This document shows, piece after piece, positions 1-11,650 of a stretch of DNA of 64,000 nt; position 1 is the first letter of the stretch, and every line of letters begins with the position of its first letter. Position numbers and translations under genes: made by a program. The stretch lies in contig JAJIRX010000978.1 in assembly GCA_023853785.1 (NCBI GenBank), forward strand, positions 1 through 64,000, given 5' to 3'. The notes under the pieces were generated by a model. It did no database searches. It worked only from the letters and a program-made list of their open reading frames with translations, and was not told where the DNA came from. The stretch comes from Psilocybe azurescens (taxonomy: Eukaryota; Basidiomycota; Agaricomycetes; Agaricales; Agrocybaceae).

Positions 1-955
1 ACCCACGACACGTACGGACAACAGCGACACGTACCACGCGACAATATGGGCGACACCGGCGACAATACCGGCGTACCCGCGGCAGATGCGGCCGGCGACA
101 ACACCGATGGCGACACGGCGCAGCCACAACGGCAGATGCGGCTGACCGGCGTCGATAACGCAGGAGACGACACCACCAATGCACCCTGCTCCCCCTTTTC
201 CGCTTCTTTTCTTTCTGTTTTTCTTTTTTGTTTCTTTTATTATGTTTTTATTTTATTTTTACCTGTATATAATCATGTAGTATATAGTTTTTAATATATT
301 ATATTACATTGTCACATAAATTTAAGCTAAGATTAAAGTATTCCAGTTGGAATCCAATTGGATTCCATTCCATGTGAATTTAAAGTTGGACTTAGTGAAA
401 TTCACAAAGTCAGATAATAATGTAGTATATAGTTTACAATATATTATATTACATTGTTACATGAATTAAAGATAAGATTGAAGTATTATTCTAGTGACCT
501 AGCTTCCTTAATATGGCTCCCAAAGCTTCCAAGAACACTGCTACTGTCCCTAACTCCCCTCCCAGGTCTGCAATTAAACCAGCGACAGTCCACTGGACAT
601 CCACTGGACATCCACTGGACATCCACTGGACATCCACTGGACATCCACTGGACTCCACTGGACAGAGCACTCTTGGATCTGGTCTAATTAAGTGCTGAGA
701 GTCCAGTGGAAGTCCACTGGAAGTCCAACGGAAGTCCAATGGACTGGACAGTCCGGCCAGTCCGCCTGTTTTCTGTCTTGAAGTGACTTGACCGGACTTT
801 GACCGAATTTGTCGGACTCTGACTGGACTGGTACCGGAATTTTGTCAAGTCCAATGGAATCCGTTGGACGTCCAATGGACTGTCCATTGGAATTGGCTGG
901 GTCCGGTGAAAGTCCATTGGAGTCCAACGGAATATGGGGGCACTGTAAAGTACAC
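1..955 (-). mobile_element. Family A non-autonomous DNA transposon, truncated by window start
   Basis: This is one end of a transposon that runs off the left edge of the window. Reading the minus strand from 955, it begins GTGTACTTTACAGTGCCCCC and continues through arrays of short subterminal repeats built on GTCCATTGGA, GTCCAGTGGA and GTCCGTTGGA. It matches the left arm of the element at 37787-39851 almost base for base, in opposite orientation, through the AT-rich stretch at 230-500. Positions 1-180 are GC-rich, low-complexity CGACAC/CGGCGA repeats comparable to the inner low-complexity core of the other copy. No transposase is visible. The TSD cannot be checked because the other end is outside the window. 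The short ORFs here are repeat-derived. Confidence 0.8.
590..665. repeat. 11-bp subterminal minisatellite in family A element
   Basis: The unit CATCCACTGGA is repeated five times in tandem. The equivalent place in the inverted copy (about 38084-38125) holds only two units, so the two copies differ by a repeat-number change in an otherwise very similar arm. Confidence 0.85.
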
Positions 956-2288
956 CTGCTCGCTAGCTATAGATTTCTTGAAGGTATGTTTGAAGGGTAA
1001 CTCTACCGTTTTTATTGTCCTCATTTTTGTCGTATAGAAGTACGACCGCTCTTGCCTCTCATCCCCAGAGTTTGACTCATTAAAAGACTGGCTTTCAGGG
1101 CTTAGGACTCGGGAATCTAGGAGGATATTGCGGGGCCATATCGGATCTTACAGGCGCATATATGATACGTTTGATGTTTATACAACAGATGAAGGCGAGT
1201 CATAATTAAAACAATTGACTCCGACCAAGTCAAGGCACTCTGATGAAAGAAGGGAACGGAAGCATTTGATGGATCCTGTCAAGAGTATGACCGTTAACTG
1301 TAGTACAAGTTGGGGTGTGCGCGAGGTCGTGCTTGCATAGTTGGAACGCGCCGGTACAGCTTGTAGAAAAGAGTAGATGTAACTTCAAATGTGAATAAAG
1401 AACGCCACTCCTCCAGCAGTTAAACATATGGTCGCCTGAGTGGCCTCGAGAGTGGACACTCCAAGTACCTCGAATATCGAAAGCAGGTGAGGCGATGAGC
1501 GGCGGGGTATTGAGCTCTGCGTAGCATAACGCATACTGTATGCTTATGAGAACGGCGGTTATATATATACAGAAAAGGAGCAATACAAAGAAGCGAAGAG
1601 GTCGTTATATTGGACTGGCGTAAGGACCGAAATACTATATGGTGAGTGGGAGGCTTCTGCGAACAAGAGGAAGGCTGTTGATATAAAATGAAAATGAAAT
1701 TGATATTGTAAGCGGAGGCTCTAGAGAGGAAGAGACAGGGACAGCTCGGACCTTGATTGAAAATGGGAGTCGTACAATCACACTTTGTTCAAGGGTCATT
1801 GAGTTCCTGATCTATGGTGTTGTCTATAAGTCGACATCGTTTTGCGTCGCTAAAATAATAGACTCGATGCTAAGTTCAGGTCGTGCGCTGGGTAGTGGCG
1901 GGTGAGCCTTTGAAAGAAATGTGGATGTATACGAAGATCGGGATGTGTGTGTATATGCGAGTGGTGGAGCTGTGTTACGGCTAATGATGGCCTGAGGGAT
2001 GGGGTTGTATGCGAGCGGGAGAGAAAGTGGGAGTACATTGATGCGGTGCATGTACCGGATCACATCAAGGTGGTCCTCCAGAAGCATACGAGCAGTGACG
2101 ATGAGCAGCCTGTGCGCTTGAGAATAGCAGAAGGATGCAACCGGCTTATACAATACGGGTGTTCATGGGCGGTGAAGCTCACATTCAAGTGTGATCCCAG
2201 AACGATACCATCGTACGACCTGGAAATTGGACGATCGGGTCAGCTCTCGAGCGTCGAACACCAGAGAGCATCTCCAGACTCAGAAAGA
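956..2288. other. Intergenic stretch, no recognisable gene
   Basis: No family-level similarity is recognised. A minus-strand ORF at 1230-1583 starts with a hydrophobic segment but lacks any motif, and a minus-strand ORF at 1824-2153 has no recognisable domain. Both could be chance or decayed sequence. Confidence 0.5.
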
Positions 2289-2289
2289 C

Positions 2290-3690
2290 TTACCAGTCTG
2301 CATCCTCTCTAACGGCTGCAAACTCAACAGACCCTTCACAGCGCACCGCCCAATCCCCCTCGTACACTCATACAAATTCATCTTCGCTCACGCCCTCTAT
2401 CCATCCCTCCTCCCCCTTCACAATAACCGCATCCCACGCACTGTTGATTGAATGCGTCAGTCTAAACGCAAACGTCACAATACCACTCCGCTTCTGAGTC
2501 TTCATCGCAGTCTTCACGACGTCCGGGTATGTGCCCCAGAGGAACGTAATACTGCATGCGCACGCGTAGGAAGAGGGGAGGGGAAAGCAATGAGGGAGGC
2601 AGAGGGATAGGGATGAAGGGGAGATTTTTGCGGGATATGGATGCGAGTCGGAGTGCGTATTGGAGTTAGTGCTGGTATCGCCTTTGAAAGATTTCACGCG
2701 GACCCTGTTGAATGTGTATATGCCAATTCTAGCGAGAATAAATTGACGAACGTTAGCATGACGAAAAGAAAAGGAACAAAGCCAACGTACCTCGATATCA
2801 TGGCTCTTCACCTGCGTAATCCCAATCTCAAGCGCCGTATCCTCTGGATCCACCATCGCCTTGTACTTCCCCTCATTTTTCATTATCTGTGCATGCATCG
2901 CATTCCCTGCCTCCTTGATAATCTCAATCCAGGAACACTGCCGTGCTTTTCGTTCTACTCATTCCCAGTACGAGCTCGCAGTTGATGCGCACGAGTGATA
3001 ATGCCAAGGGGAAGTCCATTGGTTCAAAAACTTTGAAGAATTTCGCGAGATGGAGGTCATGTTGGGAGGATAGGGCGTATATTACTTCGAATTTGTATTT
3101 TTGCAGTGATCGATCGCGCCAACGATTGTTGCGCATTATGTAGATGGATGTTCCATCTCGGATCCGACCCATCCTTCCGGTTGGAGCTGTGCGGCGTGAG
3201 TGTTAGTTGAGTGTCTTTACTTGTATGAATAAATCAGAGAGTACGGAAGACGTACGTTTTCGATGACTTTAACCGCTGTCTCTTCGAACTTCCCGGGGGG
3301 TTGGCACTGGGGAGCGCAACTGTAAAGTACTCTCCCTCCTTCACATAGCTGAAGACTGCTCCAGCCTGGGCAGCAGCACATTCAAGAGGATCTGGTCGGT
3401 AGATGTCCGGAATGAGTCCAAGACACATTTAGAGGGATCGGTGCCCGAGACAGTGGGCAGTAGGGTATAGATGATGCCATGCTTTTGAGTTTGGTGTGCG
3501 GCGAGGGCGAGAGAACGTGGGTTGTATGCTTTGTCGGTGTTCTGAAAGTAAAAACCTGTAGTTTGAAATACAGCAGAGGGACTCTTGGATGATGAGAAAA
3601 GAGAGAAAGGTGATGGTCTCGTTGGGATCAGTCATGTGAGACAATTTTCGTTGACAATTAACCCCTTTCGGCAGCATAACTCTTACTCAG
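2290..3690 (-). pseudogene. Arginyl-tRNA synthetase pseudogene, copy 1 (3' part)
   Basis: Several pieces in different frames follow the order of a eukaryotic cytosolic arginyl-tRNA synthetase, the class I enzyme that charges tRNA-Arg. At 3172-2924 the minus strand reads RDGTSIY, then a QHDLHLAKFFKV block (usual form QQDLHLAQFFKV), then MSRTKSTAVFLD, a corrupted form of the MSTRKGTVVFLD catalytic loop. A piece at 2900-2800 gives EIIKEAGNAMHAQIMKNE. The anticodon-binding domain is seen as YPDVVKTAMKTQ near 2530-2500 and the C-terminus as LLSLQPLERM near 2325-2296. The N-terminal half is absent or unrecognisable. Frame breaks, a degraded catalytic loop and loss of the middle show it is not functional. 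A sister copy lies at 13197-14640 on the same strand. Confidence 0.82.
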
Positions 3691-4833
3691 CCTTCAAGAT
3701 GGCTTGCAGTTTGGTTGCGGTCGGCGTAGTAGCAGTGATGTTTTTTTCTTTTTTAAAAATACAGCCTTATATTATTATAAAAGGCGTATACCAATATCGG
3801 AGCCGTGTTAGAACAACTAGTAGTTTAAGTTATCCTAACTTTACCAAACCTAAACCCCATGTAAGTAGACCCGATGTAGATCATGAGCCATTTACGGCGA
3901 TGCGTCTTTTCTAAGTCTTTCCTTGCGTCTACTCCATCACTGTCTATCGCTATATATGACTCCAGAAGCTTTATTGATCAGAGAGCTGAGGTATTAACTG
4001 GCGTTACCTTGTCAGTTACACTGTTCAAACTGCCCCACTCGCATACAGAGTAGTAGAGACATCTACCAGAGTCCGTATGAATTCTTCCTGTCATAGTTTA
4101 TCGCACTGCATCTATATCATGTCTTTATTTTAATTCGTGTGTGTTCTACGCTCAGCTTTTTGGTTTGAACTGTCGCCTAATTTATACCGTGCTGTTTTTA
4201 TTTTTGCGTGACTACAACAGTCGTCAATTGTTATACTACATCGTGTACCTCATGTTATTGTTGTGGCGTGCCGCGATGATGTATCCATTCTTTGTTCAAT
4301 GCTTTTTACTTAAGCTCAAGTTCGTATCACATTAAATCTCAGTGCGACATTATAGTGAATTGTTCTGTATGATATCCAGACTTCCACGTCCACGTCCATA
4401 ACATTCCAATTCCCATGGCACTAGATTTTAATTTCAATATATGCTGAACCCGCCACTGAGAAACCCGTCATGCCTAGCTACATGGATGACCCAAATCAAA
4501 AATGGGTAGTAAGTCAACAGAATACACCACGGAGGCCGATCGTTGTAGAATGCCTTGCTCATCTTGGTGATCTCTCCCAGTAGCAGAAAATAGGATGAGG
4601 AACATGGAAGCGTTACAGGACATGACTGCTCGTCTAACGCACCATAACCCCGTATGTCTATTGAATGAACTGAAGCCAAGTCGAATCGTGGAAGTGGCAA
4701 AATGATTCCATCCATGACGACGGCCAAAGAGAGTCAATACCAGTCAGTTTGTTAAGCTGTAAATACCACAGTGGAACGACACATAAGAAACTATTCGGTG
4801 GGCGTATCTCCTTACATCTACAACATTCTAGTC
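3691..4833. other. Intergenic stretch, tail of the duplicated ArgRS block then no recognisable gene
   Basis: The first ~100 bases still match the sister locus (TTCAAGATGGCTTGCAGT is shared with about 14621-14640), so the duplicated block extends upstream of the pseudogene. The rest holds only short ORFs; a minus-strand one at 4434-4737 is partly hydrophobic without a recognised motif. Confidence 0.45.
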
Positions 4834-4908
4834 ATGTCTACACAGGACAACCCATTCCAAGTCAATGTAGAAGAGAATATAATCGATGCCAGTCTCAATG
4901 CCGTAGTG
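4834..4908 (+). pseudogene. First-exon relic of the 7-TM family (copy 1)
   Basis: ATG at 4834 begins a peptide that starts MSTQDNPFQVNVEENII and continues DASLNAV, matching the first exon of the membrane family found in nine other places here (pattern MST/MPE...V.E..I.ASLN..ML.NFLMG). The similarity stops before the NFLMG end of exon 1; no splice donor and no later exon follow. The leader CTTACATCTACAACATTCTA just before the ATG also matches the leader of the other copies. It is a truncated relic. Confidence 0.7.
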
Positions 4909-5232
4909 TGCACCGTGAAGTCGTTGCATTAAGTAACGATTGTGTTAAATTGGGTGTTTTGAATTTCGATAACAGACATTATCTGAATAACTTAGGAGCA
5001 GTGAAATTGACGACATGGCAGAGTACAGCGAACCTACTTAATTTATTGACCTTCCGTTCCAGTATTGACGGAGCAAGACACTGAAAGAGACAATAGTTAT
5101 GTGTGCCGCCATAGTGTCAAAGTACTCGGACGGATCATCAACGTGGTGAGGGTACCAAAGTAACTGCGTCTTTTCCAAGTGCAACGTATCTCAACTGTTT
5201 GTCCAAATAAACCAATCCTAAAGCCCCGCCAA
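4909..5232. other. Intergenic stretch, nothing recognised
   Basis: No coding similarity, repeat or RNA gene was recognised between the exon relic and the transporter pseudogene. Confidence 0.4.
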
Positions 5233-6275
5233 TCAAAGCCCACACCCCACACACCCCAACCTAACAACCAGCGTCAACATACAAAAACTCCAAAATATCG
5301 TGCGACTAATGAACCGCTCGGACAAGGCGGGCGTAATCTGTGCGAGGGTGAGCACGGGCGAGGAGCAGAGAAGGACAGTGTTGACGACGATAATATCGGG
5401 CTGTGAGAGGGTAGGTTGGTTAGTGAATCTTGTTCTGAAGTGGAAGATGAAAAAGGAAGTGGAGAGGCGAGAAATCAAGGAAATCAAAGGGTTAGAAAAG
5501 TACACGACCAAATGATGAAGAAAGGAGGGTTATGAAACCCAAAAAAGAAGCGAAGGAAAGGAGAGGGAAAGGGCGCATACATCCCGACCTCACAGCACAC
5601 AACATGGATCACAGAAAGGCAAACAAAAAATTATTCACTCCTTGAACAGAGCATGCCAATCGTTCTTCGTCACGAGGACTATCAGCCACGTGATCATCAG
5701 CGGTGAGAGCAGCATGCGTGCCGAGTTTGCGAGCAGCACCATCTTGGTCTTGCCCGGCTTCCTCCTAGGCTCGTCTGCTTTTCCACTATCCTTCTGCTGC
5801 TTCGCACTCGCATTCCCGAAGCGGAACAGGTCCCTAACGCGCTGCAAGCAACTGCTCTCATCCTTCCCCGCCTTCCTCCTCTTCTTCCCCCAGCCTTCTT
5901 CCCCCAGCCTTCTTCCCCCATCCCCATCCCCATCCCCACCTCAAAAATACCTCCCAGCACAACAAACGTAGCCGGCACATCTCCCACACATCCCAACCGC
6001 CCCATTCACGGGCCTCAAGGCCGCATTATGCTCCAGCACATAAAGGGAGAGACGATAAGGGCACAGAATGGGGTATTCCAGAAACGATAGATAGCGGAGT
6101 GCGTCGGAGAGCACGGTATAAGAATACAGATGAGAAAAGAACAGAACCATGCATTGAATACAGCGAGAAAATCACCGAAGGGAGTCTCCCCACCCATCTC
6201 CTGGTTCAGATAAGAGCGGTATGCCGACCTGCGGATGCTGTGTCCTGTACGTCGGACGACATCGTCCACCGCTAT
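5233..6275 (-). pseudogene. AEC-type transporter pseudogene with internal deletion
   Basis: This is a shortened copy of the transporter gene at 25381-28344. Exon 1 is recognisable (DDVVRR then SYLNQEMGGETPFGDF, minus strand 6260-6150) but its start codon is ATA (6275-6273) where the better copy has ATG. It is followed almost directly by the block EHNAALRPVNGAVGMCG (about 6040-5990), which lies near the C-terminus in the better copy; exons 2 to 5 and the long loop, roughly 1.8 kb, are missing. Further blocks are ARMLLSPLM and TKNDWHALFKE (5720-5640) and the last exon with VNTVLLCSSPVLTLAQIT and RFISRTIFW (5395-5300). Lost start, internal deletion and frame breaks make it a pseudogene. Confidence 0.85.
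5876..5940. repeat. 13-bp and 6-bp minisatellite
   Basis: CTTCTTCCCCCAG is repeated about three times, followed by CATCCC repeats. It lies inside the transporter pseudogene, in the part corresponding to the basic loop. Confidence 0.8.
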
Positions 6276-7740
6276 ATAATGTCTGTATACGTTAATTGGA
6301 TCGTAGTAGCGTGATTCATTTGAGCGGTACGCGTGAGTTCAAACTCTGTCTGTGCGTTGTTTGATATTGTTTAGGAGGTCTACACGTGATCAATGGTCAA
6401 AACCACTCGATGACATTGAATTGGTCACGTGCCACACTTTCGGGGAGGTCAACGTTCAACGTTTCACCCGACCCGCCCTGGAAGAGGGCTTCAAGTCAGC
6501 GTAGCGGTAGCGTTTCTTGCATTATAATGACAATCATACACTAACACTAGATTCAAGATAAAAACACCAGCGGTGTAAGCTATCTCAAACAATACTAAAA
6601 CCTGTTTCCCTGTTCAGTGTTAATGTAAACACCTTTTCCGGCGTCTCGTGCAACGGATGTGTCGTCTCCTGTGTCATTGCAGTGTTCGGAATGCCTACTA
6701 CAGGTTTTTGTTATCTATATGCTCTTACCCAAAAAATATCGGAAACGAGCCTTACTGTAAATGTGGTTTGCCTTCGGAAAGTCACATCATGAATAAATGT
6801 ATATTTTCACCTCAGTTCTCCCCTTCCGCGGCCTTCCTGCTTTGCTACTTCACTCCTATTTGGACTTGGTGAACCCATTAGTTGTCTCAGACGAGTCACC
6901 GGCGCTGATAACTCTCATAGTTCACCCCAAATTCTCTTCATCTGGTCATTCTCGCTCAGTAATTTCATATTTAAGGCCGTCTCAGTGCTAGTACAAGATG
7001 GTGAGCGTATTGACTCATGTGTAGGCTCTCAATCTCTGACCATGTGCTCGTTTCTCGCTCACCAGTGCTGACTGTAGTCTGAGTATGCGAGAGGCTTGTG
7101 TGAGTATTCGCAATGTCAAAGTAAAGTCTTTCTCACCGTGATCAGTCTCTATTACAGATTTGAATGTCATTTACATGCGGGGTCGGGGCTTGGGGTTGAT
7201 GGCTATTACAATGAAGGTGATAACAACAGAGGTGGGTAAATGCACTCCATTCAGTGTGGGACATAGTGCTCACTGTCTAGACACAGTCCTGACCGCGTTC
7301 AAGGTTGAGTCTTGTGGGAAATGGAGCAGGCGGGGAATGGGTGAGCGGGTGTATCCACCTGGGAGGTGGGTGTGGGATTGAGGAGGATGGTGAGTGGATG
7401 GGAATGTTGTATGGAACGCAGGGGTTGCGGATGCTCGCATGCGGCTGGCGAGGTCAGTCAGGGTGCTGCTACTGGCGCCTCACATTACTCACCTTGCGCA
7501 GGATGTAGACAAGGCATCATGCACACCAAGGCCGTACTGAACTTACTAAGGGACTGGAACATCGTGAATAATATTGTCTGGTTGTAGTCGAAGGCGGGCA
7601 CATGGCTGAGAGAGTAACAATTGTGGGACTAGTGGATAGGGCCGGTGCACGGGAGTGTTGTGATCGACATAGGGGCTGCAGGTGCTTGCTAGAGGCGATA
7701 GAAGTTTTCCAAAGTTCCACCTCGTATGTGCATGGGTTAC
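6276..7740. other. Intergenic stretch, nothing recognised
   Basis: Short ORFs only. The ORFs at 7160-7590 overlap in several frames over G-rich sequence and have no recognised domain. Confidence 0.4.
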
Positions 7741-8300
7741 TTACATCCCGCATGCTGTAGACAAGCTGTTGGGCGGGCTGTACATCGACACTCCTTCAAC
7801 TAAAGTCTGGGTATCGAACATGATGCTCATTGTAATGCCTGTCGTAATCAGCGGGGTAGTGAAAAGGAGCGCTGCAGTATCTACGAGCAGTGAGTCCCTG
7901 CATATATTGCACAATATATTATGCTTACAGATGTCGAACGGGGCGCTGTATCGCACCCTCGATGTTCATCCCCGTCATCTTATGCGCTGAACAGCAACAC
8001 CGTTAAACCTGTCGGAAACATTTCAGGGATGGAGAAAAGGTCAGTATGGTGAGCAGCATGCAATGGTGCGGTATTTCTCACCTTGTTTTTAAGCACGCTC
8101 ATCAAGGTGTGAAGGAAAGAGATCGGGATCGGCGTTGCTATCGACATTTGCGATTAGTGGTGTTTTATATCGACAGGAGCAACAACAAAACGACGTCAGC
8201 ATGCCGCGCAATAAACGAAAGCACAGAGATCCACGTACTTGTTATAGAGGTCAGCAGCGCCCTAAGCAAAGCCCGACGTGGAAAGAAAGAGCAGACACCC
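7741..8300 (-). pseudogene. Possible remnant of an unknown gene
   Basis: On the minus strand two stretches, 7990-7930 and 7915-7741, are separated by a GTAAGC...CAG segment of intron size. The second can be read as a hydrophobic peptide (LLVDTAALLFTTPLITTGIT) or, in another frame, as a polar peptide with a stop. The family is not recognised. The splice-like spacing is the only reason for listing it; it may be chance. Confidence 0.2.
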
Positions 8301-8600
8301 AAAGGGGGTAGTAAAGGAGAAGAGGGGAGAGGGGAGATGAGGAGATGCAGAAAAAGACCAATGAGTGCGTCCCTTTCTATACATGTCCCATCTATGACAT
8401 TATTTTCTGGAAAAAATTCGAAGGCTGTATACCGTGGGATTTGGTACGTACTCGAAAGGTACTCGCAACGCTCAGAGCGTACACAATTTCCTGGTTTTCC
8501 ATTGTACTACTTACAGACAAAATCAGTACAGTACTATTTTTTCGTACATACTATGCTGTACTGCGTATTCTGTTTGGTATGTATTACAGCGTGAGCCCTA

Positions 8601-9177
8601 CATCTCACTTACGCGCCAAATGGTTGTATTAGGGCATCAGCGGGGCCTAAATTCTATCCGCCGAATGGCGGCTCCGTTCAAAGAGTGGAATTTCTACAGT
8701 TTCGTCAGTGTCTGTCCATAAATAACTTGGCTTGATTTCATTAATCCCACTGGAGACTTTGGTGAATCACCAAAGGAAGACTTGATCACTTGGTCTAATA
8801 TGCTGTTGTCTTGTGGTTGGGCAATTTGTATATAGATATTCATGGTTACAGATATACCTATTAGAAAGATTTACAAAAGACTACAAGTACAAAATATTAT
8901 CTTAAAAAGTCTCGATGCATTTAAGTGTACTTTTGTGGCATAAAATATGAGAATGAGCCCGGCAGCGTAAGCAACACGCTTATGTTATTGATATTCAAAA
9001 ACCGACAGATGGCCATCAGATGCCGCGGATTGTAAGTTGTACGACTTACGTTTGGAAGTACTTCGCCCCAAGACAGGGAGTACTACTTTGTATAGAGTTG
9101 TAAGGTATAGTTGATATTATATGGAATCTTCGAATTTTTCCAGAAAATAATGTCATACCCATCGCATCCCTATGCCA
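8601..9177. other. AT-rich intergenic stretch, nothing recognised
   Basis: No gene, repeat or RNA feature could be supported. Confidence 0.4.
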
Positions 9178-9185
9178 TCGACTGT

Positions 9186-10658
9186 GGGCACAGGAAAAAG
9201 GCCGTGGCACGTCCCTGGCAGTCTGTGGCGTCCGTGCATGTCCGTGTTATGTCCGTGCCCTGCGACGTAAGATCCATGCACTGTTATAGTGACCGTATTG
9301 ACTTCCATGCGAGATCCGTGCAACCATACGGTCATGATAGCCTGAAGGACATATGGAAGCCTGTATTATACAGGTGCTGTCTGGTAGTAGCTCTAGCTCT
9401 AGTACGAACACTGTTCTTATTTAATCTACCTACTGGTTGATGGGACATTATAAAACAATTTTGAAAATCTCATATGAAGGATATTAGCAGAGTTCCGCAT
9501 GTTTCGGAGCCTGACATACCTCCCTACAAGTCATACGGTAAATAATTTATATCAAGATTTCTATGATTTGGCAGTGTGGGAAATGTTGAAAAACAGCCAA
9601 CTTAACGAACGATGGCTTGCCTATAGGTTGAGGCATTAGTGTCTAAGATTAAATAGCAGGTTTAAAGTAGCATTAGGATGTGTGAATACAACATAAAAAT
9701 GTCTAGTGTAATGCCAGGGGTGTTGAACTCACGGCCTCTCGACCAGCGCACGGTTAGTAAAAAGACCGGCACTATCTAGGAGGGAAATTAAACGTGCAGG
9801 GTACCAGAAACCTCTCTTTTCTTTCATAAATTACAAGTGCAGATGGGCAGCCGGCGCCGTTATGGAATGCACACTATCGAGTGTAGAATGGCTAATTGTC
9901 CCCTTTCGGCATTCCAACTGCCATATCATGCCAATATCAAGCATCGCCCAATATTTACAATATCAGCTTGGCATATTGCTGACTCCATACTCTGTGGAAC
10001 ACATCATTCATCCATGCGAGCCCGTATCATGTCCATAAGGTTCCGTGCTATGTCCGTGCAGGTCTGTGCTAAGCTGTGCTTGAAAATTTGGCAGTCCGTG
10101 CATCCAAAAGTGTTCGAGGTTACATAAAAACAAATACCTTGGTTGGCAGCAGGAAGAATCAGGACTGACTAGTAACTACTACTTGCAAAGTGTGTTCGTG
10201 ATCTGTGATCATGAATTGAGGGCAGTTACAAGTGTACCAAGTGTGTCCGTCGGTATGGCATGTAGCGATAGTTAATCTATCTAAACCATGTATACATTAT
10301 AGAAAGTTCTTGTGGTGATTTGACGGTGTTCAACCTTCTACTACAGCATGTGTGCCAATTTAGTGCTCATCCAACCGTGCGACTAAAGGTATCTGGGATA
10401 TTCCGTACCCTTTGATATTATCTGAGGATGATTTTTAAGCGAACATCCTCTGACAATACACTGCTAAACCATTACTTGTCCACCGCAGATAAGCTTTGAG
10501 ATAGACTATTATTGTATAAACATTCCATTAAACCTCTTCATAGTACATAATATCATTGAATATCAAAGAGTTTCAAGTAATGAAGTCCGTGCAGGTCCGT
10601 GCAACGAGTGCACAGATGTGGCACCCGCACGGACGCCACGGCCTTTTCTCTTTGCCCG
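9186..10658. mobile_element. Family B non-autonomous DNA transposon with 8-bp TSD
   Basis: The direct repeat TCGACTGT occurs at 9178-9185 and 10659-10666. Inside it, the left end reads GGGCACAGGAAAAAGGCC and the right end, reverse-complemented, reads CGGGCAAAGAGAAAAGGCC; both continue GTGGC, giving imperfect TIRs of about 24 bp. Subterminal zones carry repeats of GTCCGTGCA (9230-9330, 10030-10110, 10580-10610). The 1.47-kb interior is AT-rich with no transposase-like ORF. An 8-bp TSD with short-repeat termini fits hAT or KDZ elements; the superfamily is inferred. Confidence 0.85.
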
Positions 10659-10970
10659 TCGACTGTCTGTCAACGATTACTAAGCTATTTTGGTTTTGGT
10701 TTAGCGTCGCGAGAGAGCTTACGACACCACACTATCGCAAGCGAATGCTGCTCCAAGTGTTTAGAAATCTCGTAAATTAGTCAAAGCGTTTGAAATGAAT
10801 CTGCTATATTTACCTATGACAGCCATATCAATATGTCTATTCACGGCGTTATGAGCAGATTCAAGTAGTAAATTGTCTACAAAAGGACTGCAAGCCTCCA
10901 GTACATGTACATATATTTCGAGACCTCATACAATAACGAAGTCAACCACAGCTTACTCTTCCTCCTAGCT

Positions 10971-11650
10971 CTACGTGATATGGAAATGAAGCACATGAAT
11001 GATATTATTCTTCACCTCCTGATCATGCGATGTGACAAACGCGCCCGTCGAGAGATAAATTATCGGCAATGTGACCAAGTCCCAAATCGTTAGCTGTGGG
11101 TCCTTGTTTTCCCACACCTTCCGCTGACCCTGTGTTTCCGCGACGAGATCCTTGCGGATGGCCTTGATGCCTGCGGTCTGCTCCTGTGTGGGCTTCTCCG
11201 TACCCTCGACGAAGACATGGCCTATGGTGACATATTTACTGGGATCGCTTGGGATACCACGCCATGTGGAGAACGCTTCGGACTCAGTGTCGGAAAAGAC
11301 AACTTCCCAGTCTACGATGTCAGCGACAGCGTCTTCGGCAACTGCTTTGGCAATTAACCCAGTCTACAGGGTGTAAGAAGCGAAAGGCCATCGTCATTTT
11401 CGGGTCTGCGGGGATGATCAAATGGCTAGAAAAACGTACGTGCTCGCTGACTCCGGTGCTGGTGGCAACTGGACCGAAGTATACCCAGTCATCTCCTGGT
11501 ACTGTGCAGAACAGAAATGACGATTAGCTCAACAACTATCGAGTGCCATTTAGAGAGATACGCACATTCAGGCTTGTATACCGTCAGGTCGTTGTATTTA
11601 GAAAGAACTGTGTCGAATTTGACGCTTTGAAGCTTAACAAACCCAGGCAT
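10971..11650 (-). CDS. Vps62-like small protein, 3 exons, apparently intact
   Basis: Splicing of exons 11650-11566, 11501-11440 and 11363-10971 gives an uninterrupted reading frame of 179 codons ending in TAG. Both introns start GT (GTGCGT, GTACGT) and end CAG/TAG, with phases that fit. The protein reads ...LTVYKPELPGDDWVYFGPVA..., then WEVVFSDTESE, YVTIGHVFVEGTEKPT and IKAIRKDL. This order (YKP, FG, W-x-D, Y-x-x-[IL]-G-H-V-x-V, KP, V/I-R-x-DL) resembles the Vps62/plant DUF946-type beta domain. The function of such small fungal proteins is unknown to me. No signal peptide or membrane segment is seen. It is one of the few genes here without a visible lesion. The family call is from motif pattern only. 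Confidence 0.65.
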
